64,000 bases of DNA, taken from positions 1,928,740-1,992,739 of the forward strand of contig NZ_CP120374.1 of NCBI RefSeq assembly GCF_029892065.1, read 5' to 3'. Every line of letters starts with the position of its first letter. The first letter of the stretch is position 1. Source of the DNA: Sinorhizobium garamanticum (lineage in GTDB: Bacteria > Pseudomonadota > Alphaproteobacteria > Rhizobiales > Rhizobiaceae). Below are positions 9,455-17,425 of this stretch, piece after piece. Below the pieces are notes generated by a model. It did no database searches. It saw only the letters and a program-made list of their open reading frames with translations, and was not told the DNA's origin. The translations under genes and the position numbers were made by a program.

Positions 9455-10384
9455 TCAGTTCTTCGCCTGGTATTTGTCCAGGTTTTCCTTCGTCACGAGT
9501 TCGAAGGGGATGTAGACCTTCTTTTCGACCGGCTCACCCTTGGCGAGCTTGAGTGCGGCGTCGACCGAGCCCTGGCCCTGGCCGGCGGCGTTCTGGAATA
9601 CGGTCACGTCGAGGTCGCCGGCCGCCATGGCGGCGAGCGCATCCTGGGTGGCATCGACGCCGCCGATGACGACCGAGTCCATCGAACGGCCGGCAGCCTT
9701 CAGTGCCTGGATGGCGCCGATGGCCATTTCGTCGTTGTTCGAAATGACGGCATCGAACTCGAGGCCGGCGGAGAGCCAGTTGGTTACGAGGTCGGCGCCC
9801 TGGGTGCGCGACCAGTTGGCCGTCTGCTCTTCGACGATCTCGATGCCCTTGCACTGTTCGGTGGCAAGCACGTCATGCACGTCCTTCGTGCGCATGCGGG
9901 CAGCCTGGTTCGAAAGCTCGCCCATCATGACGACAGCCTTGCCCTTGCCGCCAAGCAACTTGCAGATCTCCTGGGTTTCCAGCGTGCCGGATTCCAGCTC
10001 GTTCGAGGCCACGAAGGCCTGCTTCTCAGGAAGGGTGTCGACGTTGACGGGCTCGCGGTTGACATAGACCAGCGGAATACCGGCATCGGCGGCGATCTTC
10101 GACATGGCGGCGGTCGCATCGGTGTCGACCGGGTTGACGATGATGGCATCGACGCCGGCTGCGATGAAGTTCTGGATCTGGCTCTGCTGCTTCGCGACGT
10201 CGTTCTGCGCGTCTTCGATCTGCAGTTCGACGCCATTGAGCGTCTTCGCATAGTCGGACATGCCGTTGCGCAGAACTGTCAGGAAGTTGTCGTCGAACAG
10301 CGCCATCGACACGCCGATGGTCTCGGCATGCGCAGCCGTCGACATCATGACGGCCATTGCAGCGCCCAGCACAAATTTCTTCAT
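9455..10384 (-). CDS. ibpA: Inositol-type sugar-binding periplasmic protein
   Basis: A 309-residue periplasmic binding protein. Signal peptide MKKFVLGAAMAVMMSTAAHA is cut before ETIGVSM. The mature part shows the ribose-binding-protein pattern (QNFIAAGVDAIIVNPVDTDAT; GIPLVYVNREP; VISNNDEMAIGAIQALKAAG; VIGGVDATQDALAAMAAGDLDVTVFQNA). Start at 10384 has GGAGGAGAAAGAA upstream; a longer in-frame start at 10591 would place the signal peptide internally and is rejected. First gene of the transporter operon, with a GGAA-N6-TTCC box at 10532 about 150 bases upstream. It should capture a cyclitol, most likely myo-inositol (from context). Confidence 0.85.
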   Translation of the reverse strand: MKKFVLGAAMAVMMSTAAHAETIGVSMALFDDNFLTVLRNGMSDYAKTLNGVELQIEDAQNDVAKQQSQIQNFIAAGVDAIIVNPVDTDATAAMSKIAADAGIPLVYVNREPVNVDTLPEKQAFVASNELESGTLETQEICKLLGGKGKAVVMMGELSNQAARMRTKDVHDVLATEQCKGIEIVEEQTANWSRTQGADLVTNWLSAGLEFDAVISNNDEMAIGAIQALKAAGRSMDSVVIGGVDATQDALAAMAAGDLDVTVFQNAAGQGQGSVDAALKLAKGEPVEKKVYIPFELVTKENLDKYQAKN

Positions 10385-10531
10385 TTCTTTCTCCTCCACA
10401 TTCGGTGCCCGGCGACACCTTCTCCTGCCGGAAGTGCGACCTTCGTGGCCGCACCCATTCCAAACCGGAAGCCGCACTCCCGCTGCGCGTCCGGTCAAAA
10501 CGGAATAAACGAACCAGCAAATTGCGATTAC

Positions 10532-10545
10532 GGAATATGTATTCC
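10532..10545. promoter_or_regulatory. IolR-type operator GGAA-N6-TTCC
   Basis: GGAATATGTATTCC is a near-perfect palindrome upstream of the binding-protein gene. GGAA-N6-TTCC is the motif reported for the RpiR-type repressor IolR in S. meliloti inositol genes. A sister site occurs at 11470. Confidence 0.72.
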
Positions 10546-10611
10546 ATTTTATCTCGGCGCCGTCAAGTCTGTCTTGAGGCGCCCGAGCCATTTTCGGTGT
10601 TTAGTGAATGA

Positions 10612-11424
10612 TCAGGCCTTGGCTTGCAGGTAAGCCATGCTTTCGCGGAGAGCCTTTGCTGGATCGGCGAGGTCGTGCACCGACGGCGCGAAGGGCTCGA
10701 AGGAAAACGGGCCCTTGTATCCCTGACCGGTGAGGCGCCGGATCTGGCCGGCATTGTCCAGCCGGTCCTCCGCGTCGACGAGAACGCGATGCGGATCGCG
10801 CATATCGGCGACCGTCACCGCCTTGTCACTGACGCCGGAAATATGCACGAGCCCGGTCATATCCGGGAAAAAGGCGTTCTCGCCGGCAAGATGGTGATGG
10901 AAGGTGTCGTGGACGAGACGGAATGTCGCCTCGCCGCCGACCTCCCGGATCGCCTCGACGGCTTCGGTCTTGGAGCGCAGAGAGCAGATCTCGAAGCCGA
11001 GCGGCTCGACGAGCCCGGTAACGCCTGCCGTTTCCAGCAATGGCTTCAAGGCTTTCAGCGCGGTCCTGAGGTTTGCCTGGCGCTCGCCGTCCTTCTGGCC
11101 GCTGCCATCATTGACCGGCACCAGCACCAGGGCCTTGGCGCCGCAATCACGCGCATAGGAGACAAGCGCGCGTGCTTCCGCGTCGCGCTCGTCGTTCCAT
11201 TCGTTGAAGCGTTGCAGCGCGTTGATCGAGAGGATCGTCAGCCCGTGCTTTTCAGCAAGCGCCCTCACAGCATCCGGGCGGGTGCCGTCGAGGATCGCGT
11301 TGCCGGAAAGATCGTTGCGAATTTCGACCGCGGATATTCCAAGCGACTTGGCGAGCGCGAAGAATGCATCAAGCGGCAGGCCGGGCGCGGTCATGTGATT
11401 GAGGGCGAAGGGAATGGCGGTCAT
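10612..11424 (-). CDS. Inosose isomerase-like TIM-barrel protein (IolI family)
   Basis: A 270-residue AP endonuclease 2-type TIM barrel. MTAIPFALNHMTAPGLPLDAFF, the segment SLGISAVEIRNDL and GLTILSINALQRFNEWND resemble IolI (2-keto-myo-inositol isomerase) of inositol catabolism. Probable metal ligands include Glu in GLVEPLGFE, Asp-Thr-Phe-His-His in RLVHDTFHHHL and His in GLVHISGV. Start at 11424 has TGGAGGATACGCC upstream. It lies upstream of the transporter operon on the same strand, each with its own GGAA-N6-TTCC box, so both are probably derepressed together by inositol. A hydroxypyruvate-isomerase-like role on another keto-cyclitol is possible. Confidence 0.78.
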   Translation of the reverse strand: MTAIPFALNHMTAPGLPLDAFFALAKSLGISAVEIRNDLSGNAILDGTRPDAVRALAEKHGLTILSINALQRFNEWNDERDAEARALVSYARDCGAKALVLVPVNDGSGQKDGERQANLRTALKALKPLLETAGVTGLVEPLGFEICSLRSKTEAVEAIREVGGEATFRLVHDTFHHHLAGENAFFPDMTGLVHISGVSDKAVTVADMRDPHRVLVDAEDRLDNAGQIRRLTGQGYKGPFSFEPFAPSVHDLADPAKALRESMAYLQAKA

Positions 11425-11469
11425 TTGGGCGTATCCTCCAGGAATGTTTGGAATGACTTTCGCCTGATC

Positions 11470-11483
11470 GGAACATTTATTCC
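11470..11483. promoter_or_regulatory. IolR-type operator GGAA-N6-TTCC
   Basis: GGAACATTTATTCC lies 46 bases upstream of the IolI-like start codon. It shares the motif and the flanking ATTT with the site at 10532. Confidence 0.7.
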
Positions 11484-11892
11484 ATTTCAGGCCTGGAGCC
11501 ACATTCATCACTTGGGAGGCGGCAGTCAAAGCGATAGGCGTGCAGCCGGCTTGCATTTCTGCAAGATTGCATTTTGCTAATGATGGAATTCTGTCATGAC
11601 AGGCCGGCTGGGATTGCTAGTCAAGTAACGGCATCAAGTCGATGGCGACCATGCTGTTCACAGAGCACCACCAACCCGAGCCCCGTCTCCCAAGCCGCCG
11701 CAGTCGCCGCTCTGACCGGGCCGGTCGACTTTCTGCCGAATGCAACGCCGTGTGTCAGATGCGTCGCGGCCTATGCCTTTGGTCGCTTAACGCGACCGCC
11801 GGACTGAGCTTCGACAACATTGGCGCTCCGAGGATGGCGATCGCCCGTTTGCGGTTGTAGGCCGGGACTTGGAGGGGGTGATGTCAGGTTCG
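11484..11892. other. Intergenic region without a supported gene
   Basis: About 400 bases between the IolI-like gene promoter and the 3' end of the desaturase gene. Open frames present here lack ribosome sites and family similarity; nothing else recognised. Confidence 0.55.
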
Positions 11893-12915
11893 TCACCGGG
11901 CAGCCTCAGCGAACGACACAAGCCGCCCGGTCTCTTCATCCCACAGAACAAGCTTCACGCACCGAAAACTGTCCATGATGGAAATGCGACCGATTTCGCC
12001 CAGCTCTGGATGATCGCGCAGGACTTCCGGAAGACGGTAGTAGGGCACCCTGCTGGATAGGTGATGGACGTGATGAATACCGATGTTCCCGGTTATCCAC
12101 CGCAAAATCGGCGGCAAATCATAGTGCGATGCGCCGTGAATAGCAGCATGGGCAAACTGCCATTGCGGCGGCTTTGACCAGTGCGTTTCTTCAAATTGAT
12201 GCTGAACGTAAAAGAGCCAGACACCTGCGGCGCCGGCCAACAGAACGATCGACAGGTGGACCAGCAAAAACGGGACCAATCCAACAGCCCATATCAGCAG
12301 GGCTGCCAATATCGTGACCGCCACATTGGTCATCATCGTCGAAACCCATGGCAAGGCTCCGGAGCGCATCATGCCGAAGGGCAGGCGCTGCTTAAACAGG
12401 AAGAGCCATGCTGGACCAATGCCAAACATCACAAGCGGATGCCGGTACAGACGGTAACCTAGACGTCCCCATCGCGATAGCGCGTTGTATTCAGACACCG
12501 TCAGCGTTGAAATATCGCCGACACCGCGCTCGTTCAGGTTTCCGGCGGATGCATGATGCTCCGCATGCGCACGCCGCCAATAGTCATAGGGAGTAAGTGT
12601 CAAAATGCCAATCAACCGTCCTATCCAATCGTCGAGGCGGCGGCGGGCAAAAAACGAACCGTGTCCGCAATCATGCTGAATCATGAACAGGCGAAGCAAG
12701 AACCCGGCTGCGGGGACGATCAGGACCAGCCCAAACCAGAAGCCGTAGTGAACAGCCGCCCAGGAGCAAGCCCACAGCATTGCGAAGGGAATGACCGTAA
12801 TGGCGAGTTCGAATGAACTTCGACCGGCACGGGGTTGGCGATAATTCGCAAGGATTTTGAGCCAGGCTTTCTCGCCGTGGTGGTTTGCAGGCCCGAAGGC
12901 AGTCGCTGAGTTCAT
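11893..12915 (-). CDS. Membrane fatty acid desaturase
   Basis: A 340-residue integral-membrane di-iron desaturase. All three histidine boxes are present: HDCGH (residues 81-85), HAEHH (117-121) and HHVHH near residue 285 of the C-terminal part, together with about four to six membrane segments. The size and box spacing fit the bacterial omega/delta-12 type acting on acyl lipids. It probably introduces a double bond into membrane lipid acyl chains using ferredoxin-derived electrons. The gene is isolated; no ferredoxin lies next to it. Start at 12915 is weakly supported (ACGGGA directly upstream). It is a different family member from the histidine-box oxygenase at 49274. Confidence 0.85.
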   Translation of the reverse strand: MNSATAFGPANHHGEKAWLKILANYRQPRAGRSSFELAITVIPFAMLWACSWAAVHYGFWFGLVLIVPAAGFLLRLFMIQHDCGHGSFFARRRLDDWIGRLIGILTLTPYDYWRRAHAEHHASAGNLNERGVGDISTLTVSEYNALSRWGRLGYRLYRHPLVMFGIGPAWLFLFKQRLPFGMMRSGALPWVSTMMTNVAVTILAALLIWAVGLVPFLLVHLSIVLLAGAAGVWLFYVQHQFEETHWSKPPQWQFAHAAIHGASHYDLPPILRWITGNIGIHHVHHLSSRVPYYRLPEVLRDHPELGEIGRISIMDSFRCVKLVLWDEETGRLVSFAEAAR

Positions 12916-13039
12916 TCCCGTGAATTGCTTTCTTGTTGTTCAATGCTGCGGCGTATTGGAGATGAGCTTTCACTCTAAGGCAGCTGAAACATTCCTGATC
13001 GCGCCTCAGCAGCAACGGGGATTATATGAATCAGTCGAA

Positions 13040-13168
13040 CTAAGATAGCCTCCAGACATAGGACAAAATGACCAGTGCGCCGAAAATTCGCGGTCCAAGG
13101 AGGATCGTGCCGCGCGGCTGCAATGGTCGTGAGGTTTCGTTTGGGGGTATGTCGGCGCCGGCGGACAT
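13040..13168 (-). CDS. Tiny single-pass membrane protein (42 aa)
   Basis: MSAGADIPPNETSRP... is a polar N-terminus of about 20 residues followed by one hydrophobic stretch (TILLGPRIFGALVILSYVW) and a short RLS tail. AGGAGG sits five bases before the ATG, a near-perfect ribosome site. No family recognised. It resembles in design the other tiny membrane proteins of this window. Confidence 0.6.
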   Translation of the reverse strand: MSAGADIPPNETSRPLQPRGTILLGPRIFGALVILSYVWRLS

Positions 13169-13614
13169 GCGTGCCTCCTGTGAAGTGAAGCAGCATTATC
13201 GGACCCCAAATAAGAGGTCTGAAAAGGTGGGACAGCGATCTGCTAAGCGATGAAATCCATTGAGCTGAGTTTTCACCCAACTTTGCAGTAAGGTTTCATC
13301 GTGACCCGACAGCAGGAGAGCCTTAAAACAACAGCCGATTTCCTCGTCGGCAGGTTTCAAGAAGGATTGAGCGATCCTGATGCCTTGCTTGCTGAAACGG
13401 AGAAGCACCGGGGTGGTCGGCGCCCCGCCGAGACGAGGGCGGCCAGCCTTGAATCTCAATCGCGAGGACCGCAGACCTGCCTCATGACGCGACAACGCCA
13501 GCGTTGTGCGTCTCATCAGGCGCACAAAGCTGCGACATTTTGCTTCGCTGCATGCGGTCGTCCTTGAATCGACTCCGATTTAAGGAATGCAGTAGCGGCT
13601 AGATGTTTGCGATC
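13169..13614. other. Intergenic region with a diverged repeat
   Basis: Overlapping open frames on both strands here (13.2-13.55 kb) show no recognisable domain and no convincing start. The right part is a diverged RIME element. Nothing else supported. Confidence 0.5.
13500..13592 (+). repeat. Diverged RIME-like repeat
   Basis: GTTGTGCGTC...GGCGCACAAAG corresponds to the first palindrome, and TCCTTGAATCGACTCCGATT followed by TAAGGAATGCAG to the second, in the same order and spacing as the intact copies, with many substitutions. Confidence 0.6.
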
Positions 13615-13956
13615 TCAGGACAATGTGCGGCTGCAGCTCGTTCCGACCTTGCTGACGATGTCCGCAGGAACTTGAATATCGGCCAATATCAACGCCACGA
13701 GCTCATCGCGCTTCGCACGATTGTCATAGCCTTTCAAAGCTGCAAGGTCCGTGCTGCTGGCGGTAGCCATTCGTCCCGCGGCACTTGAGCAGACGCCTGT
13801 CAACGCATCCACTCTGGCCGTCTCCGCCGCAATTGTGCTGGCACTGGTTGTCGTGACCCATCCAGCATTGAAAGCGATGATCGGCGCGGCAAAGGCCCCT
13901 ACGACAAAACCAATCGCATAGGGTTTTGTCCGTTCAAGGATTTGATCGAATGTCAT
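13615..13956 (-). CDS. Small membrane-anchored protein of unknown function (113 aa)
   Basis: Starts MTFDQILERTKPYAIGFVVGAF, with a single membrane segment at about residues 13-38, then a mostly polar part with a TDLAALKGYDNRAKRDELVALILADI stretch and two cysteines (GVCSSAAGR and KVGTSCSR), which could form a disulfide outside the membrane. Start at 13956 has GAGGGA upstream; a longer frame to 14061 has no ribosome site. I do not recognise a named family. It stands alone next to the AT-rich patch. Confidence 0.72.
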   Translation of the reverse strand: MTFDQILERTKPYAIGFVVGAFAAPIIAFNAGWVTTTSASTIAAETARVDALTGVCSSAAGRMATASSTDLAALKGYDNRAKRDELVALILADIQVPADIVSKVGTSCSRTLS

Positions 13957-14489
13957 GATTTCATTCCCTCTAATCAGGTTGATTATCGGGATCGTTGCGG
14001 GCCCGCGCTCGGACCATGAGCCAATGGCAATCCAGATTTTTGATCCTGCGCTATAAAACATTTAATGTAAACAACCAATCCGCAATGTTTGCAGAAAAAT
14101 ATATTTTATATATTGATCTCGCGTGTTGCGCTACGTTTGCGATTTTTTATTGTGCCTATAGGTAGAAAATCAACGCACGCTCGCAGCTTATTTTTTTAGT
14201 AAATGGCTTATCGACCTAAAATAGCTTGGTAAGTCAGCGATTGTCAGGTAGAAGTTAAAAATCGTTCTTAGGCTAGCTTGGCTTTTTTGCTTCGCCCGAA
14301 GCTCTAGCCCCGCCAAACGCACCCATCATCGATCCTTCAAGCACAGCAGGCTGCTGTGACATCTCATCGGCATGAGAATGTGAAGGAAATCTGCGGCCGA
14401 CGGCGATCGCGCCGCGCTCTTGTTCTGAACAGAAAGAGCTAAGCGCTCCAGCGGCGCCAGAAATATCCGAGAGGTGAAAGGAGGTTCTT
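13957..14489. other. AT-rich intergenic patch
   Basis: About 530 bases. The part 14060-14240 contains runs such as AAAAATATATTTTATATATTG and TTATTTTTTTAG, far more AT-rich than its neighbours. An 85-codon frame on the minus strand (14273-14530) lacks a ribosome site and overlaps the next gene; not called. The patch may hold promoters for the flanking small genes or be imported DNA. Confidence 0.55.
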
Positions 14490-14732
14490 ATGCGCGGGTT
14501 CCCCGATGATATCGTGGCTGCACTGAGCAAGGCTGAAATTGAGGTGCTCCGGCGCGTATTTGAAGCGATCTGCGCCAGGTACGGAATATCGCGGCAGGGC
14601 CAACAAATTCAACGGCTGGCGCAATTCCTCATGAGCGAGTTCCGCCGCGGGCCATTGGATGAAGAGGCGCTGTTGACCGCCGCTCACGAGTTTTGCCGCG
14701 AACAGGAACGGGAACCTGGCGGCGCAGAATAG
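14490..14732 (+). CDS. Small rhizobial protein of unknown function (80 aa)
   Basis: MRGFPDDIVAALSKAEIEVL begins a compact, soluble, helix-rich 80-residue protein with many charged residues (AQFLMSEFRRGPLDEEALLT; HEFCREQERE). AAAGGAGG lies seven bases before the ATG, one of the best ribosome sites here. No membrane segment or signal peptide. I cannot assign a function. The next small gene at 14801 is on the same strand 68 bases downstream and may be co-transcribed. Confidence 0.75.
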   Translation: MRGFPDDIVAALSKAEIEVLRRVFEAICARYGISRQGQQIQRLAQFLMSEFRRGPLDEEALLTAAHEFCREQEREPGGAE

Positions 14733-14800
14733 GCGATGCCCCGGCCTCGTAGCAGGGCCAGCGGCTGCCGGTCGCAAAGCAAAAAAGAAAAGGGAGAGAA

Positions 14801-14926
14801 ATGATGAAATCGCATATCGGACGTTTCGGATATCAGTTCAGGCTTGTTGACTTCATGGTGCGATCGTCACTCGTAGTTTCGCTCCTGGTGATAGGGTATG
14901 TCACCTTCTACGGAGTTTTCTGGTAG
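14801..14926 (+). CDS. Tiny single-pass membrane protein (41 aa)
   Basis: MMKSHIGRFGYQFRLVDFMVR is a basic N-terminus followed by one hydrophobic segment (SSLVVSLLVIGYVTFYGVFW) that runs to the C-terminus. AGGGAGAGAA precedes the ATG. The basic N-terminus suggests the N-side stays in the cytoplasm. No family recognised. Confidence 0.62.
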   Translation: MMKSHIGRFGYQFRLVDFMVRSSLVVSLLVIGYVTFYGVFW

Positions 14927-14997
14927 TCGTCAGCGCAACGGGAGCCAGCGGGCCTAGCGGGTAATCGTTCGGCCTCCTCAATCAATTCTCCTTGGGT

Positions 14998-15885
14998 TCA
15001 CTTGATCCCATTCGCTTCGGCGATGAAATCAGAGAGCATCGGGACATAGTCTTCGCCGTGGCCGGTACCGACGGCCTGCGCGAAGGAATTGCGGACAGCC
15101 GCGCCAATCGGATTGGCGGCGCCCGACGCATTGGCGAAGGCCGCGAGATAGCTCATGTCCTTGAAGGCGTTGCGGATGGCGAATTTGTGCGCATTCGGGT
15201 CGCGTTCCAGCACCCAGCGGAAGAAGGTCTGGTAGAACGGGCAATCCATCCGCCCGCCGCGGATGACGCTGTCGAAGACATTTGGGGTGAGGCCGGCCTT
15301 CTTGCCGAGCATCAAAGCCTCGGAATAGAGCGCGGCGTAGCCCATCGCCAGGAAGTTGTTGAGGAGCTTCATCGTGTGGCCGGTGCCGGTCGGGCCGGTA
15401 TGGACGATGCGGCCGGCGAAGCATTCGAGCACCGGCCAGACACGCTGGACATCGTCGTCAGCGCCGCCGACCATGACATCGAGCGTGCCGGCGGCGGCAT
15501 CGGCCGGCGTGCGGCTGAGCGGCGCGTCGAGGAGCGTGATGCCTTTTCGGGCCAGATCCTCGGCGAGTTTCGTTGTGACGGAGGGATCGGAGGTGGAGCA
15601 GTCGACGATGGTGAGCGGCTTGTCCGCGGCTGTGATACCGTCCGCGCCTTCGACGATCGACAGCACCTCTGGGGAGCCGGTGACGCAAAGGACGATGATG
15701 TCGCATCGCTCCGCCATCTCGCGCGGCGTTTTGACTTCCGTCGCGCCCTCGGCGAGGAGCGCCTCGACCGGCGCCCGATTGCGATGCGCCATAACCGCAA
15801 GCGGCCAGCCCTTCTTCACGATGTTCGTCGCCATGCCCTGACCCATCAGCCCGAGCCCGATGAAACCCACATTCGCCTTCGTCAT
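14998..15885 (-). CDS. Beta-hydroxyacid dehydrogenase (3-hydroxyisobutyrate dehydrogenase family)
   Basis: A 295-residue NAD(P)-dependent dehydrogenase. The N-terminal Rossmann motif is GFIGLGLMGQGM (residues 7-18); the substrate-binding segment is LDAPLSRTPADAAAGTLDVMVGG; and the catalytic lysine lies in GTGHTMKLLNNFLAMG. Members oxidise 3-hydroxyisobutyrate, tartronate semialdehyde, threonate and similar hydroxyacids. GGGAGGCGACC precedes the ATG at 15885. The gene is alone, so the substrate is open. It is only a distant relative of the LtnD-type enzyme at 29948 (both share the family motifs). Confidence 0.88.
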   Translation of the reverse strand: MTKANVGFIGLGLMGQGMATNIVKKGWPLAVMAHRNRAPVEALLAEGATEVKTPREMAERCDIIVLCVTGSPEVLSIVEGADGITAADKPLTIVDCSTSDPSVTTKLAEDLARKGITLLDAPLSRTPADAAAGTLDVMVGGADDDVQRVWPVLECFAGRIVHTGPTGTGHTMKLLNNFLAMGYAALYSEALMLGKKAGLTPNVFDSVIRGGRMDCPFYQTFFRWVLERDPNAHKFAIRNAFKDMSYLAAFANASGAANPIGAAVRNSFAQAVGTGHGEDYVPMLSDFIAEANGIK

Positions 15886-16004
15886 TGGTCGCCTCCCTGC
15901 CGTTGGTCATGTCCGGTCGTCGCTATCCTGCACGATTGAGCACGCATCGCCAAACAAAACAAAGATGTAGCGTCTTGCATGAACTCGTTTGAACGCGACG
16001 CGTT

Positions 16005-16778
16005 TTAATCCCGCAGCGTGATCCACACGGGTGCGTGGTCGCTTGCGCCATCGACGCCGCGAACGTCTCGGTCGATACCTGCACCATTCAGTCGGCGTGT
16101 GAGCTTCCGGCTCAAGAGAACATGGTCGAGACGCAGTCCGGCGTCGCGCTGCCAGCGGTTCCGGCGGTAGTCCCAGAACGTGAAGAGCTGTTCCTCCGGA
16201 TAAATCTTGCGGAGGGCGTCCAGCCAGCCCTGGTCGAGAAGGCGCCGGAAGGCGGCGCGGCTTTCGGGTTGGACGAGGGCGTTGTCGTCGTAGGAGCGGG
16301 TCGGGTAGATGTCGCGCGGCTCGGGCACCACGTTGTAGTCGCCGGCAAGCACCACCGGCAGACCGGTCGCCAGCAGTTCGGCAGCATGCAATCTCAGGAG
16401 TTCGTGCCAAGCCAGTTTGTAGCCGAATTTCGGTCCGGGCTGCGGATTGCCGTTGGGGGCGTAGAGCGAGGCGATCAGAATGCCGTTTACCGCCGCTTCG
16501 ATGTACCGGCTTTGCGTGTCAGCCGGATCACCGGGCAACTCGGCCCGGGTCAGGATCGGCTCGCTGTCGCGCGCCAGGATCGCAACGCCGTTCCAGGCCG
16601 CCTGTCCGCGCCAGACGGCACCATAGCCGGCCGCCTCGATTGCAGTCTTCGGGAATTGGCTGTCCGTCGCCTTGAGTTCCTGCAAGCAGACGACGTCTGG
16701 TTCGGCCGTGGCGAGCCAGTCGAGCAGGACTTCGAGCCGACGGTTGACGCCATTGATGTTGAAGGTCGCGATCTTCAT
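16005..16778 (-). CDS. xthA: Exodeoxyribonuclease III / AP endonuclease
   Basis: A 257-residue endonuclease/exonuclease/phosphatase-fold enzyme that cleaves at abasic sites and trims 3' blocked ends. Motifs: TFNINGV at residues 5-11, metal ligand Glu34 in LQELKATD, SLYAPNG, AGDYNVVP, RLDHVLLS and the C-terminal ASDHAPV catalytic pair. Start at 16778; the gene begins four bases after the hydrolase stop codon and is the last gene of the ligD-ku operon. End cleaning by an AP nuclease fits with end joining. Rhizobia usually also have a chromosomal xth, so this may be a dedicated paralogue. Confidence 0.9.
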   Translation of the reverse strand: MKIATFNINGVNRRLEVLLDWLATAEPDVVCLQELKATDSQFPKTAIEAAGYGAVWRGQAAWNGVAILARDSEPILTRAELPGDPADTQSRYIEAAVNGILIASLYAPNGNPQPGPKFGYKLAWHELLRLHAAELLATGLPVVLAGDYNVVPEPRDIYPTRSYDDNALVQPESRAAFRRLLDQGWLDALRKIYPEEQLFTFWDYRRNRWQRDAGLRLDHVLLSRKLTRRLNGAGIDRDVRGVDGASDHAPVWITLRD

Positions 16779-16782
16779 GCGC

Positions 16783-17424
16783 TCAGCGCACCAGCCGGCC
16801 GATCCAGGCGGCAACTGCTTCGGACACCGTCTTCAGATGGTCGGCAGCGGAAAAGCCCGATACGCTCTTGCGCGGTTTGAGGTCGTGGTCGCCATCCTCG
16901 AGCCACAAAATTTCGATCGCCTCGGAGAGCGTATAGCCGGCGACGTCCTCGCGGGTGCCGAACTCGTCGCGTGTTCCCTGGCAGATCAATGTCGGCGTCT
17001 TCAGGTCGGCGAGATGCTTCGTGCGAAGCTGCTCCGGCTTGGCCGGTGGATGAAACGGGTAGCCGAGGCAAAGCAGCCCGGCGATTTTTCCGCTCGAGTG
17101 AAGGTCGTCGGCAATCATGCTGGCAACGCGCCCTCCCATCGACTTGCCGCCGATGACGAGCGGGCCGGTCGCGCCGAGCGCGGCGACGGCGGCTTCGTAT
17201 TCGGGCTTCAGCGTCTCGGCCCGCGGCGGGGGCTTGCGGCCTTCCGAGGTCCGACGAGCCGCCATGTAAGCGAACTCAAAACGGGCGACGCGAAAGCCGG
17301 CGTCGGCAAGGGCCTTCGCGGTCGCGGTCATCGAGGTCGAATCCATCGGTGCGCCTGCGCCGTGCGCCAGCAGAATGGTGACTGCGGCGTCGTCCGGTCC
17401 GTCGAACAGGAATTTTTCGCCCAT
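16783..17424 (-). CDS. Alpha/beta hydrolase of the KANL3/Tex30 type
   Basis: A 213-residue alpha/beta hydrolase. The oxyanion strand is TILLAHGAGAPMDS, the nucleophile Ser95 lies in IGGKSMGGRVA, and the distal catalytic part is TPTLICQGTRDEFG and LEDGDHDLKPR (Asp and His). No signal peptide, so cytoplasmic. It starts one base after the stop codon of the TPR gene and ends four bases before xthA, which ties its expression to the end-joining genes. The substrate is unknown; the family is usually annotated only as dienelactone-hydrolase-like. Confidence 0.82.
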   Translation of the reverse strand: MGEKFLFDGPDDAAVTILLAHGAGAPMDSTSMTATAKALADAGFRVARFEFAYMAARRTSEGRKPPPRAETLKPEYEAAVAALGATGPLVIGGKSMGGRVASMIADDLHSSGKIAGLLCLGYPFHPPAKPEQLRTKHLADLKTPTLICQGTRDEFGTREDVAGYTLSEAIEILWLEDGDHDLKPRKSVSGFSAADHLKTVSEAVAAWIGRLVR

Positions 17425-17425
17425 T

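Noticed and set aside
11893..12915. Treating the desaturase as part of the MocD-type oxygenase system
   Set aside because: It has no ferredoxin or reductase neighbours and its histidine boxes and length fit lipid desaturases.
13196..13525. 109-codon minus-strand frame, considered as a gene fragment or transposase remnant
   Set aside because: No recognisable motif, no ribosome site, and it overlaps the diverged RIME element.
14273..14530. 85-codon minus-strand frame
   Set aside because: No ribosome site; it overlaps the start of the well-supported gene at 14490.
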